Assembly: GCF_033441515.1 (NCBI RefSeq)
Contig: NZ_JAWQJT010000003.1
Coordinates: forward strand, 930,001 to 994,000
Origin: Amycolatopsis solani
Lineage (GTDB): Bacteria > Actinomycetota > Actinomycetes > Mycobacteriales > Pseudonocardiaceae
DNA: 64,000 bases
Direction of reading: 5' to 3'
Shown here: piece after piece, positions 10,426 through 20,661 of the stretch
Numbering within the stretch: the first letter of the stretch is position 1
Layout: each line of letters begins with the position of its first letter
The notes under the pieces: generated by a model
What the model was told of the DNA's origin: nothing
Database searches by the model: none
Seen by the model: only the letters and a program-made list of their open reading frames with translations
Translations under genes and position numbers: made by a program

Positions 10426-12239
10426 CTCGTTTCGCCTTCGTCTCCCGGGCTCGTCAGCTGGAACCAGTAGAAGCCGTGCCCGGGCAGCGTCAGCAAGTAC
10501 GACAGGTCCCCGATGCTGGGGAACTGCACACCGCCGGTGAGCTCCACCGGCGTGCACCCGCGGTGCGCGGACAGGTCCAGCTCCACCGGCTGCGGGAACC
10601 GGGACAGGTTGTTCACGCAGAGCACGACGTCTTCGCCGCCGTCCGGGCGCCGCCACTGGCGCTTGTAGGCCAGCACGCTCGGGTTGGACCCGCCGAGGTC
10701 GACGAACTCGCCTTCGGCGAAGGCGTGGTGCTCCTTGCGCACCTCGATCATCCGCCGGGTCCAGTTGAGCAGCGAAGACGCGTTGTTCGACTGCGCCTCG
10801 ACGTTCAGGCCCTGGTAGCCGTACACCGGGTCCATGATCACCGGCAGGTAGATGCGGCCCGGGTCGCAGGAGGAGAACCCCGCGTTGCGGTCCGGGGTCC
10901 ACTGCATGGGGGTGCGCACCGCGTCGCGATCGCCGAGCCAGATGTTGTCTCCCATGCCGATCTCGTCACCGTAGTACAGAACGGGCGAGCCCGGCAGGGA
11001 CAGCAGCATCGCGGTGAAGAGCTCCTGCTGGTTCCGGTCGTTGTCCAGCAGCGGGGCCAGCCTCCGGCGGATGCCGATGTTGGCCTTCATGCGCGGGTCC
11101 TTGGCGTACTCCGCGTACATGTAGTCGCGCTCTTCGTCGGTGACCATCTCGAGGGTCAGCTCGTCGTGGTTGCGCAGGAAGATGCCCCACTGGGTGCCGC
11201 TGGGGATCTCCGGGGTCTGGGTGAGGATCTCCGAGATCGGGAACCGCGACTCGCGGCGCACGGCCATGAAGATCCGCGGCATCAGCGGGAAGTGGAACGC
11301 CATGTGGCACTCGTCGCCGCCGACCGCCGGGTCGCCGAAGTACTCGACGACGTCCGAGGGCCACTGGTTGGCCTCGGCCAGCAGGATCCGGCCCGGGTAC
11401 TCGTCGTCGACGACCTTGCGGCAGCGCTTGAGGAACTCGTGCGTGCGCGGCAGGTTCTCGCAGTTGGTGCCCTCCTGCTCGAACAGGTACGGCACGGCGT
11501 CGAGGCGGAACCCGTCGATGCCGAGGTCGAGCCAGAACCGCAGGGTGTCGATCATCGCGTTCTGGACGTCGGGGTTCTCGAAGTTCAGGTCGGGCTGGTG
11601 GGAGAAGAACCGGTGCCAGTAGAACTGGCCGCGCACCGGGTCGTAGGTCCAGTTCGACGTCTCGGTGTCGACGAAGATGATCCGCGCGTCGGCGTAGCGC
11701 GAATCGTCGTCGCTCCACACGTAGTAGTCGCCGTACGGGCCGTCGGGTTCGTTGCGCGACTGCTGGAACCACGGGTGCGCGTCCGACGTGTGGTTGAGCA
11801 CCAGGTCGGTGATCACCCGGATGCCGCGCCGGTGCGCCTCGTTCAGCAGGAAGACGAAGTCCTCGACGCTGCCGAACTCCGGCAGCACCGCCCGGAAGTC
11901 GCTGATGTCGTAGCCGCCGTCGCGCAACGGCGAGGCGTAGAACGGCGGCAGCCAGAGGCAGTCGATGCCGAGCCACGCCAGGTAGTCCAGCCGGCCGGCC
12001 AGGCCGCGCAGGTCGCCGGTGCCGTCGCCGTTCGAGTCGGCGAACGCGCGCACCAGCACCTCGTAGAACACCGCGCCCTTGAACCACTCCGGGTTGCTCG
12101 GCGCCTGCTGCGCCGAGCGGAAGTCGCCGGCCTGGGGCTCCACGAGCATGCCGTCGGCGGTCATCGCCTCACCGGTGTGCGGCACACCTTCCAGCCCGAG
12201 CGCCGCGTCGGGGCGGGCTTCCTCCGCCATGTGTTCCAC
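10422..12239 (-). CDS. treS: Trehalose synthase (maltose alpha-D-glucosyltransferase)
   Basis: GH13 subfamily 16 enzyme interconverting trehalose and maltose. 605 residues, full length without a fused kinase domain. GH13 motifs are intact: [16 protein letters not shown], nucleophile block [21 protein letters not shown] with the catalytic Glu, and FLRNHDELT with the transition-state Asp. The GTG start at 12239 has GAGGGACTGAG upstream; an ATG three codons later is possible. Together with Mak and GlgE it moves trehalose into glucan. It follows glgE by 28 bp. Confidence 0.95.
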   Translation of the reverse strand: MEHMAEEARPDAALGLEGVPHTGEAMTADGMLVEPQAGDFRSAQQAPSNPEWFKGAVFYEVLVRAFADSNGDGTGDLRGLAGRLDYLAWLGIDCLWLPPFYASPLRDGGYDISDFRAVLPEFGSVEDFVFLLNEAHRRGIRVITDLVLNHTSDAHPWFQQSRNEPDGPYGDYYVWSDDDSRYADARIIFVDTETSNWTYDPVRGQFYWHRFFSHQPDLNFENPDVQNAMIDTLRFWLDLGIDGFRLDAVPYLFEQEGTNCENLPRTHEFLKRCRKVVDDEYPGRILLAEANQWPSDVVEYFGDPAVGGDECHMAFHFPLMPRIFMAVRRESRFPISEILTQTPEIPSGTQWGIFLRNHDELTLEMVTDEERDYMYAEYAKDPRMKANIGIRRRLAPLLDNDRNQQELFTAMLLSLPGSPVLYYGDEIGMGDNIWLGDRDAVRTPMQWTPDRNAGFSSCDPGRIYLPVIMDPVYGYQGLNVEAQSNNASSLLNWTRRMIEVRKEHHAFAEGEFVDLGGSNPSVLAYKRQWRRPDGGEDVVLCVNNLSRFPQPVELDLSAHRGCTPVELTGGVQFPSIGDLSYLLTLPGHGFYWFQLTSPGDEGETR

Positions 12240-12267
12240 CTCAGTCCCTCGATCCGTTCCTTCCCCG

Positions 12268-14250
<1,983 letters not shown>

Positions 14251-14300
14251 GGGCAACGCCCCTCGGTGTGTCGGTTGGAAGCGCAGGCGTCGTCAGTCTG

Positions 14301-14330
14301 CCTGACTCGATCACGCACGATCGAGTCAGG
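14301..14330. promoter_or_regulatory. Perfect 12-bp inverted repeat upstream of glgE
   Basis: CCTGACTCGATC (14301-14312) is repeated in inverted form at 14319-14330 around a 6-base loop. It lies 51 bp before the glgE start and downstream of the glgX stop on the same strand. It may be a terminator for the upstream operon or an operator or attenuator for glgE. No U tract follows in the direction of transcription. Confidence 0.55.
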
Positions 14331-14363
14331 GCTCCCTTGTTCTGTACCCACCCGGGTGCGACC

Positions 14364-14374
14364 GAAACGCTTTC
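14364..14374. promoter_or_regulatory. LacI-family-operator-like element upstream of glgE
   Basis: GAAACGCTTTC resembles the CG-centred operators of LacI-family sugar regulators, which often control alpha-glucan genes in actinomycetes. It is an imperfect dyad about 114 bp before the glgE start. No LacI regulator is encoded in the window. Confidence 0.25.
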
Positions 14375-14489
14375 CCCGCAACGAATTTCCGGCAGATGTC
14401 CGTCAGGTTAAGCGCGCGTCCGGCCCGGCCGCCGGCTCGCGCCGCTGAACACCCGTACCCGAATGGACGAAACGTCGCCCCGGTACGCG

Positions 14490-16637
14490 TCAGTAGGGTT
14501 CGGGCGCCGGGTCCGCCGCCAGCCGCGGGGCGCGCAGCAGAAGCAGCGACCGCGACTGCAGCGTCACCCGGCTCTTGGCCTCCAGCACGCCCGGGTTGGC
14601 CGGGCTGCCGTCCGCGGTGCTCGTGTCGAGCGTCGGCTTGAACGTCTCGCCGTACTCGCGGCCCGGCAGGACGACCTCGCCCGGCGCGTCGCCCGCGTGC
14701 AGCCACAGCAGCCACGAGTGGTCGGGCACCAGCGCGCCCTCGCGGTTGCGGGCCTGGCTGTTCGAGCCGTCGATCCACATGCCGAGCGTGTGGCGCTCCT
14801 CGAACCAGTCGTTCTCGCCGAACTCCTCGCCGTCCGGGCGGAACCAGACCAGGTCGGGCTTGCCGGTGGGGGTGGTCCGGCCTTCGAAGAACTCCGGCTG
14901 CCGCAGCGCCGGGCTGTTCGCGCGCAGCCGCACCACCCGGCGGGCGAACGTGAGCATGGTTTCGGCTTCGGGGTCGTCCGGCGTCCAGTCCAGCCAGGAC
15001 GTTTCGTCGTCGAGGCAGTACGCGTTGTTGTTGCCGTGCTGGGTCCGCCAGAACTCGTCGCCCATGGTGAGCATCGGCGTGCCGGTGGACAGCAGCAGCG
15101 TGGCGAACATGTTCCGGGCTTGCCGGGCGCGCAGCGCGCGGATCGCCGGGTCGGTGGTCTCCCCCTCCACGCCGTGGTTCCACGAGCGGTTGTCGTTGGT
15201 CCCGTCGCGGTTGTCCTCGCCGTTGGCCTCGTTGTGCTTTTCGTTGTAGGACACCAGGTCCCGCAGCGTGAAGCCGTCGTGCGCGGTGACGAAGTTGATC
15301 GACTGCCACGGACGGCGCAGGTTGTGGTCGTAGAGGTCCGACGAACCGGACAGCCGGTAGGCGAGGTCGCGCACGCCGGTCGCGCCGCGCCAGAAGTCGC
15401 GGACCGTGTCGCGGTAGCGGCCGTTCCACTCGGCCCACTGGGCGCCGAAGCCGCCGACGCGGTAGCCCTCGCCGGTGGCGTCCCACGGCTCGGCGATCAG
15501 CTTGCACCGGGACAGCACCGGGTCGGTGGTGATCGCGGTGAGCAGCGTCGAGGCCGGGTCGAACGCGCCGCCGCGGGGCCGCCCGAGCGTACTGGCGAGG
15601 TCGAACCGGAAGCCGTCGACGCCCATCTCCTGCGTCCAGTAGCGCAGCGAGTCGGTCACCAGCCGCACGACGGTCGGCGAGCCCGCCTCCAGGGTGTTGC
15701 CGCAGCCGGTGATGTCGGCCATGTGCCCGCGGTCGGTGTGCAGGTAGTAGACCGGCGCGTTCAGCCCGCGGAAGCTCAGCGTCGGCCCGTCCGGCCCGCC
15801 TTCGCAGGTGTGGTTGAACACGACGTCGAGGATCACTTCGATGCCCGCCGCGTGCAGCGCGGCCACCATCAGCCGGAACTCCTCGACCTCGTGGCCCGGT
15901 TCGCTGGCGTACGCGGCGTGCGGCGCGAAGAAGCCGAGCGGCGAATAGCCCCAGTAGTTGTGCCGTCCGGCGCGCAGCAGCGACGGCTCGTCGAGGAACG
16001 AGTGCACCGGCAGCAGCTCCACCGACGTGACGCCGAGCCGGGTCAGGTACTCGATCGCGACCGGGTGGGCCAGGCCGAGGTAGGTGCCGCGCAGCGCTTC
16101 CGGGATGAACGGGTGCCGCTGGGTGAACCCCTTGACGTGCAGCTCGTAGACGACCGCCTCTTCGAACGGCACCTCCGGCTTGACCCCGGTGTCCGGCCCG
16201 CCCGGCGAGCTGACCACCGACAGCGGCACGCTGCCCAGTGAATCCACTGTGGACATCGAGCCGCGCTCCGGGTCGCCGGTGAAGCCCTGGGCCGCGGTCA
16301 GGTCGGTCAGCCCGCCGGTGATCTGCCGCGCGTACGGGTCCACCAGCAGCTTGTGCGGGTTGCAGCGCAGGCCGCGGGCGGGGTCGTACGGGCCGTGGAC
16401 CCGGTAGCCGTAGCGCTGCCCCGGCGTCACCCCGGGCACCAGGCCGTGCCAGACGCCGAACGTGCGCTCGGTCAGCGCGATCCGGCGTTCCGACCCGTCG
16501 GCGTCGATCAGGCACAGCTCGACGGCGTCCGCGACGGCGGACGTGATCGCGAACCGCACGCCCCCCGCCTCGGGGTGGGCACCGAGCGGGAAGGGGCGAC
16601 CGGCGAGGACGTGGTCGGCGGAGGGTCGTGTGGCCAT
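14490..16637 (-). CDS. glgX: Glycogen debranching enzyme GlgX, copy 1
   Basis: Isoamylase-type GH13 enzyme hydrolysing alpha-1,6 branches in glucan. 715 residues. An N-terminal CBM48 domain contains RYGYRVHGPYDPARG; the catalytic blocks are VILDVVFNHTCEG, VDGFRFDLAST (nucleophile Asp), KLIAEPWDA (Glu) and NFVTAHDGFTL (Asp). The ATG at 16637 is preceded by a purine-rich stretch (TTCAGGA). It lies 50 bp after treZ and is probably the last gene of the malQ-glgX-treY-treZ-glgX run. Paralog of the copy at 20658-22784, with which it shares a 91-bp identical tract at 15213-15303. Confidence 0.95.
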   Translation of the reverse strand: MATRPSADHVLAGRPFPLGAHPEAGGVRFAITSAVADAVELCLIDADGSERRIALTERTFGVWHGLVPGVTPGQRYGYRVHGPYDPARGLRCNPHKLLVDPYARQITGGLTDLTAAQGFTGDPERGSMSTVDSLGSVPLSVVSSPGGPDTGVKPEVPFEEAVVYELHVKGFTQRHPFIPEALRGTYLGLAHPVAIEYLTRLGVTSVELLPVHSFLDEPSLLRAGRHNYWGYSPLGFFAPHAAYASEPGHEVEEFRLMVAALHAAGIEVILDVVFNHTCEGGPDGPTLSFRGLNAPVYYLHTDRGHMADITGCGNTLEAGSPTVVRLVTDSLRYWTQEMGVDGFRFDLASTLGRPRGGAFDPASTLLTAITTDPVLSRCKLIAEPWDATGEGYRVGGFGAQWAEWNGRYRDTVRDFWRGATGVRDLAYRLSGSSDLYDHNLRRPWQSINFVTAHDGFTLRDLVSYNEKHNEANGEDNRDGTNDNRSWNHGVEGETTDPAIRALRARQARNMFATLLLSTGTPMLTMGDEFWRTQHGNNNAYCLDDETSWLDWTPDDPEAETMLTFARRVVRLRANSPALRQPEFFEGRTTPTGKPDLVWFRPDGEEFGENDWFEERHTLGMWIDGSNSQARNREGALVPDHSWLLWLHAGDAPGEVVLPGREYGETFKPTLDTSTADGSPANPGVLEAKSRVTLQSRSLLLLRAPRLAADPAPEPY

Positions 16638-16687
16638 TCCTGAATCGTCCCAGATACCGGTCGGTTCGCGCTGGATGTGCGATCCGG

Positions 16688-18400
16688 TTATCGGGTTTCG
16701 ACCAGAACGAAACCGTCCGGCGGCAGCTGGGCGGCCCCGCCGTCGACGTCGGCGCCGCCCCAGGTGAGCAGGGCATCGGTGGCGCCGAGCGGCAGGGTGA
16801 CCGGGCCGGGACCGAAGTTGACCGCCAGCCGGAGCGAGCCGCGGTGCAGGACGAGCCAGGACCCGTCCGGCGAGCTGTCGACGCGCAGCTCGGCGACCCC
16901 GGGGCCGGCCAGCTCGGGCCGTTCGCGGCGCAGCCGGATCAACGCGCGGTAGAGCTCCAGCACCTCGCGGTGACCGGGCTGCTCGACCTCGGCCCAGTCC
17001 AGCCGGGACCGGTCCACGGTGGCCGGGTCCATCGGGTCGGGCACGTCCGACTCGCCCCAGCCGTGCCGGGAGAACTCGCGGCGGCGGCCCGTGCGGACGG
17101 CGTCGGCCAGCTCGGGGTCCGGGAAGGAGGCGAAGAACTGCCACGGCGTGCTCGCCGCCCACTCCTCCCCCATGAACACCATCGGCGTGAACGGCGAGCA
17201 GAACAGGATCGCCGCGCCGCAGCCCAGCCGGCCCGGCGAAACCGTCGCCGACAGCCGGTCGCCGGTCGCGCGGTTGCCGATCTGGTCGTGGTTCTGCAGG
17301 TAGCCGAGGAAGCGGTGGCCGGGCACGGTCCGGGTGTCGACCGGACGGCCGTGGGTCCGCTCCCGGAAGGACGACCAGGTCCCCGCGTGGAAGAACACCT
17401 CGCGCAGCACCCGCTCGAGCGCGTCCGGCGCGGCGAAGTCGGTGTAGTACCCCGTCGTCTCGCCGGTCAGCTTGACGTGCAGGGCGTGGTGGAAGTCGTC
17501 CGACCACTGGGCGTGCAGGCCGTAGCCGCCGCGCTCGCGGGGCGTGACGAGCTTCGGGTCGTTGAGGTCGGACTCGGCGATCAGCGTCAGCGGCCGGTTC
17601 AGCGCCGCCGACAGCGCCTCGGTCTCGACCGCGAGCTGTTCGAGCAGGTGGACGGCCCGCCGGTCCAGCAGCGCGTGGACGGCGTCCAGGCGCAGCGCGT
17701 CGACGTGGAAGTCGCGGAACCAGCTCAGCGCGTTGTCCACGACGTACCGGCGGACCTCGTCGGAGCCGGGGCCGTCGAGGTTGAGGCCGGGGCCCCAGTC
17801 GTTCTGGCCGGCGAAGTACGGGCCGAACCGGTCGAGGTAGGCACCCGAAGGCCCGAGGTGGTTGTAGACGACGTCGAGCACGACCGCCAGGCCGCGCGCG
17901 TGGGCCGCGTCGACGAACCGCTTGAACCCGTCCGGGCCGCCGTAGGGCTCGTGGACCGCGCCCCAGAGGACGCCGTCGTAGCCCCAGCCCGCGGTGCCGT
18001 CGAAGGAGTTCACCGGCAGCAGCTCGACGTGCGTGATGCCGAGGTCGACGAGGTGGCCGAGCCGGTCGATCGCGGCGTCGAAGGTGCCGCCTTCGGTGAA
18101 GGTGCCGACGTGCAGTTCGTAGACGACGGCGCCGGGCAGCTGGCGGCCGTGCCAGGCGTCGTCGGTCCACTCGAACCCGGCGTGGTCGTAGACGCGCGAC
18201 TCCCCGTGGACGCCGTGGGGCTGCCACCGCGACCGCGGGTCGGGCAGCCGCTGGTCGTCGTCGTCCAGGAGGAAGGCGTAGTTGATGCCTTCGGCGTCGG
18301 CGTGCCACCAGCCGCCGTCGGCCGCGGTCATCTCGTGCACGCCCGCGTCGACGCTCACCCGGACCCGGCGGGCCGCGGGGGCCCACACGCTGAACTTCAT
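16688..18400 (-). CDS. treZ: Malto-oligosyltrehalose trehalohydrolase TreZ
   Basis: Releases free trehalose from the maltooligosyltrehalose made by TreY. 570 residues. It starts directly with the N-terminal MKFSVWAPAARRVRV beta-domain. Catalytic blocks are AVVLDVVYNHLGPSG, VDALRLDAVHAL (nucleophile Asp), LIAESDLNDP (Glu) and LQNHDQIGN (Asp). The ATG start overlaps the treY stop by four bases (ATGA) and has GGAGACGC before it. It ends in a TAA stop, less common than TGA in this window. Translation is coupled to treY. Confidence 0.96.
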   Translation of the reverse strand: MKFSVWAPAARRVRVSVDAGVHEMTAADGGWWHADAEGINYAFLLDDDDQRLPDPRSRWQPHGVHGESRVYDHAGFEWTDDAWHGRQLPGAVVYELHVGTFTEGGTFDAAIDRLGHLVDLGITHVELLPVNSFDGTAGWGYDGVLWGAVHEPYGGPDGFKRFVDAAHARGLAVVLDVVYNHLGPSGAYLDRFGPYFAGQNDWGPGLNLDGPGSDEVRRYVVDNALSWFRDFHVDALRLDAVHALLDRRAVHLLEQLAVETEALSAALNRPLTLIAESDLNDPKLVTPRERGGYGLHAQWSDDFHHALHVKLTGETTGYYTDFAAPDALERVLREVFFHAGTWSSFRERTHGRPVDTRTVPGHRFLGYLQNHDQIGNRATGDRLSATVSPGRLGCGAAILFCSPFTPMVFMGEEWAASTPWQFFASFPDPELADAVRTGRRREFSRHGWGESDVPDPMDPATVDRSRLDWAEVEQPGHREVLELYRALIRLRRERPELAGPGVAELRVDSSPDGSWLVLHRGSLRLAVNFGPGPVTLPLGATDALLTWGGADVDGGAAQLPPDGFVLVETR

Positions 18401-20661
18401 GCGTCTCCTCGCACCAGCAACGCGACGGGGTAGCGGTCGAACAGGGTGGCCAGGTCCGGCGTCGCGTCGCGGCCGGTGAGGACGTCGGTCCAGACGCCGT
18501 CCGGCAGCGGGAGCACGGTGTCGCGCCAGCCGCCCGCGGCTTCGAGGCCGACCGGCAGCCGGGTGACCGCGACGGCCAGATCGGGGCTGCGGGTGAACGC
18601 CAGGCAGTGCTCCGCCGCGACGCCCTCGGCACGCAGCGGCCGGTAGCCGTGGAACAGCGAGGGGTGCTCCTGGCGCAGCTTCAGCGCCTTGTGCACGACC
18701 AGCAGCTTCGCCGCGCCCGACGCGTCGATCTCCGGCAGCTCGCCGTCGGCGATCCGCGTGAGCAGCTCGCGGCGGACCGCGTAGTCGACCGGGCGGCGGT
18801 TGTCCGGGTCGACCAGCGAGAAGTCCCACAGTTCGGTGCCCTGGTAGACGTCCGGGACGCCGGGCGCGGTCAGCTGAACGAGCTTCTGGCCGAGCGAGTT
18901 GCTCCAGCCCGGCCGTTCGATCCGCGCGACGAACGCGGCGACGTCGGCGTCGTCCACGACGGCGTCGGGCCAGGCGGCGACGGCGGCCTCGAAGGCTTCG
19001 TCGTGCTCGGTCCAGCTGGTCCGGAGCTTGGCCTCCTTCGCCGCCTTGTCGAGGTAGTCCCGCAGCCGGCCCGGCTCGATCGGCCAGGTGGACACGAGCG
19101 TCTGCCAGGCGAGCAGGTTGAGCGACGGCTCGTCGATCCCGTGCTTCGCGGTCCACCGCCGGACCGCTTCGGCGAACTCGCCGGGCAGTTCGGCGAGCAC
19201 GGCCATCCGGGCGCGGGTGTCCTCGGAGCGCTTGGTGTCGTGCGTGGTCAGCGTCGTCATCGCGGCCGGGTAACCGGCTTCGCGCTCGGCCGCCAGCCGG
19301 TGGAACTCCTCGACGTCCAGGCCGAAGCGGTCCGGGTTGCCGCCGACCTCGTTGAGCGCGGCGAAACGGGTGTAGCGGTAGAACGTCGTGTCCTCGGTGC
19401 CCTTGGCCACCACCATGCCGGACGTCTGCTGGAGCCGGGTGGCCAGCTCGCCGTCCGGCTCGGCGCGGACCTGCGCGTCGAGGGCTTCGAGCGCCTCGGC
19501 GAGGTCGGGCCGGGCCTGGCGCGCCCCGGCGATCGCGGCGGCCCAGTGCGCCGCGCCTTCGGGCAGGTAGGAGCGGTAGACCGGGAAGGCGATCATGGTC
19601 TCGGCCACCGCCTGCCGCGCGGTTCCGGCGTCGACGTCCCGCAGCAGCGCGGCGATCCGCCGGACCTCGGCGACCAGGATGCGGTCGGTGACCAGGCGCC
19701 GGGCCTCGGCCTCGACGCGGTGGTAGCCGGTCTTCACGCCCAGCTCGTTCGCGAGCTCGGTGAAGCCGGGCTCGCCGTCCGGGTCCACGAACACACCGGC
19801 GATCTCGCGCAGGGCGTCGTAGCCGGTGGTCCCGTCGACCGGCCAGCTCTGCGGCAGCGGCTCGCCCGGGTGCAGGATCTTCTCCGCCACGATCCACGCG
19901 CCCGGGGCGTTCTCGCGCAGCCGCCGGAAGTAGCCGCCGGGGTCGGCGAGGCCGTCCGGGTGGTCGACGCGCAGGCCCGTGACGTCGCCGGCGGCGACCC
20001 AGCGCAGCACCTCGCCGTGCGTCTCGGCGAACACCGTCGGGTCCTCGACGCGCACGGCGGCCAGGTTCGTGATGTCGAAGAACCGGCGGTAGGTCAGCTC
20101 CGCGTTGCCGCGGCGCCAGCCGATCAGGCGGTAGTGCTGGCGCTCGTGGACCTCTTGCGGCGTCCCGCCTTCGGTGCCGGGGGCGAGCGGGAAGCGGTGG
20201 TCGTAGTAGACGAGTTCGCCGCCGTCGACCGACAGGTCCGCGACGGCGTCGTCGTCGCCCAGCACCGGCAGCAGGATCGGGCCGCGGTCCCAGTCGACGT
20301 CGAAGTAGGCCGCGTACTGCGAGTCGCGACCGTGCCGGAGCACGTCCCACCAGAACCGGTTCGCCTTCGGGACCTCGACCGACATGTGGTTCGGCACGAT
20401 GTCCACGACCAGGCCGAGCCCGGCCTCCTTCAGCTTCGCGCTCAGCTCGCGGCGGGCGTCCTCGCCGCCCAGCTCGGGCCGCGCGCGCGTCGGGTCGACG
20501 ACGTCGTAGCCGTGCGTCGACCCGGGCGTCGCGTCCAGCACCGGCGACGCGTAGAGCGCGCCGATGCCGAGGTCGCGCAGGTAGCCGGCGAGGCCGGCCG
20601 CGTCGGCGAAGGTGAACTCCGGGCGCAGCTGCACCCGGTAGGTCGACTCCGGCACCGTCAT
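18397..20661 (-). CDS. treY: Malto-oligosyltrehalose synthase TreY
   Basis: Isomerises the reducing-end glucose of alpha-1,4-glucan to an alpha,alpha-1,1 (trehalosyl) linkage. 754 residues, in the family range. It opens with STYRVQLRPEFTFADA, followed by LGLVVDIVPNHMSV. The catalytic blocks are VTGLRVDHPDGLADP (nucleophile Asp), WIVAEKILHPGE (Glu) and TLTTHDTKRSEDTRAR (Asp). The large helical insertion typical of TreY lies in the middle. The start overlaps the glgX copy 2 stop by four bases and the stop overlaps treZ by four. This glgX-treY-treZ order is the one I know from M. tuberculosis Rv1564c-Rv1562c. Confidence 0.96.
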   Translation of the reverse strand: MTVPESTYRVQLRPEFTFADAAGLAGYLRDLGIGALYASPVLDATPGSTHGYDVVDPTRARPELGGEDARRELSAKLKEAGLGLVVDIVPNHMSVEVPKANRFWWDVLRHGRDSQYAAYFDVDWDRGPILLPVLGDDDAVADLSVDGGELVYYDHRFPLAPGTEGGTPQEVHERQHYRLIGWRRGNAELTYRRFFDITNLAAVRVEDPTVFAETHGEVLRWVAAGDVTGLRVDHPDGLADPGGYFRRLRENAPGAWIVAEKILHPGEPLPQSWPVDGTTGYDALREIAGVFVDPDGEPGFTELANELGVKTGYHRVEAEARRLVTDRILVAEVRRIAALLRDVDAGTARQAVAETMIAFPVYRSYLPEGAAHWAAAIAGARQARPDLAEALEALDAQVRAEPDGELATRLQQTSGMVVAKGTEDTTFYRYTRFAALNEVGGNPDRFGLDVEEFHRLAAEREAGYPAAMTTLTTHDTKRSEDTRARMAVLAELPGEFAEAVRRWTAKHGIDEPSLNLLAWQTLVSTWPIEPGRLRDYLDKAAKEAKLRTSWTEHDEAFEAAVAAWPDAVVDDADVAAFVARIERPGWSNSLGQKLVQLTAPGVPDVYQGTELWDFSLVDPDNRRPVDYAVRRELLTRIADGELPEIDASGAAKLLVVHKALKLRQEHPSLFHGYRPLRAEGVAAEHCLAFTRSPDLAVAVTRLPVGLEAAGGWRDTVLPLPDGVWTDVLTGRDATPDLATLFDRYPVALLVRGDA

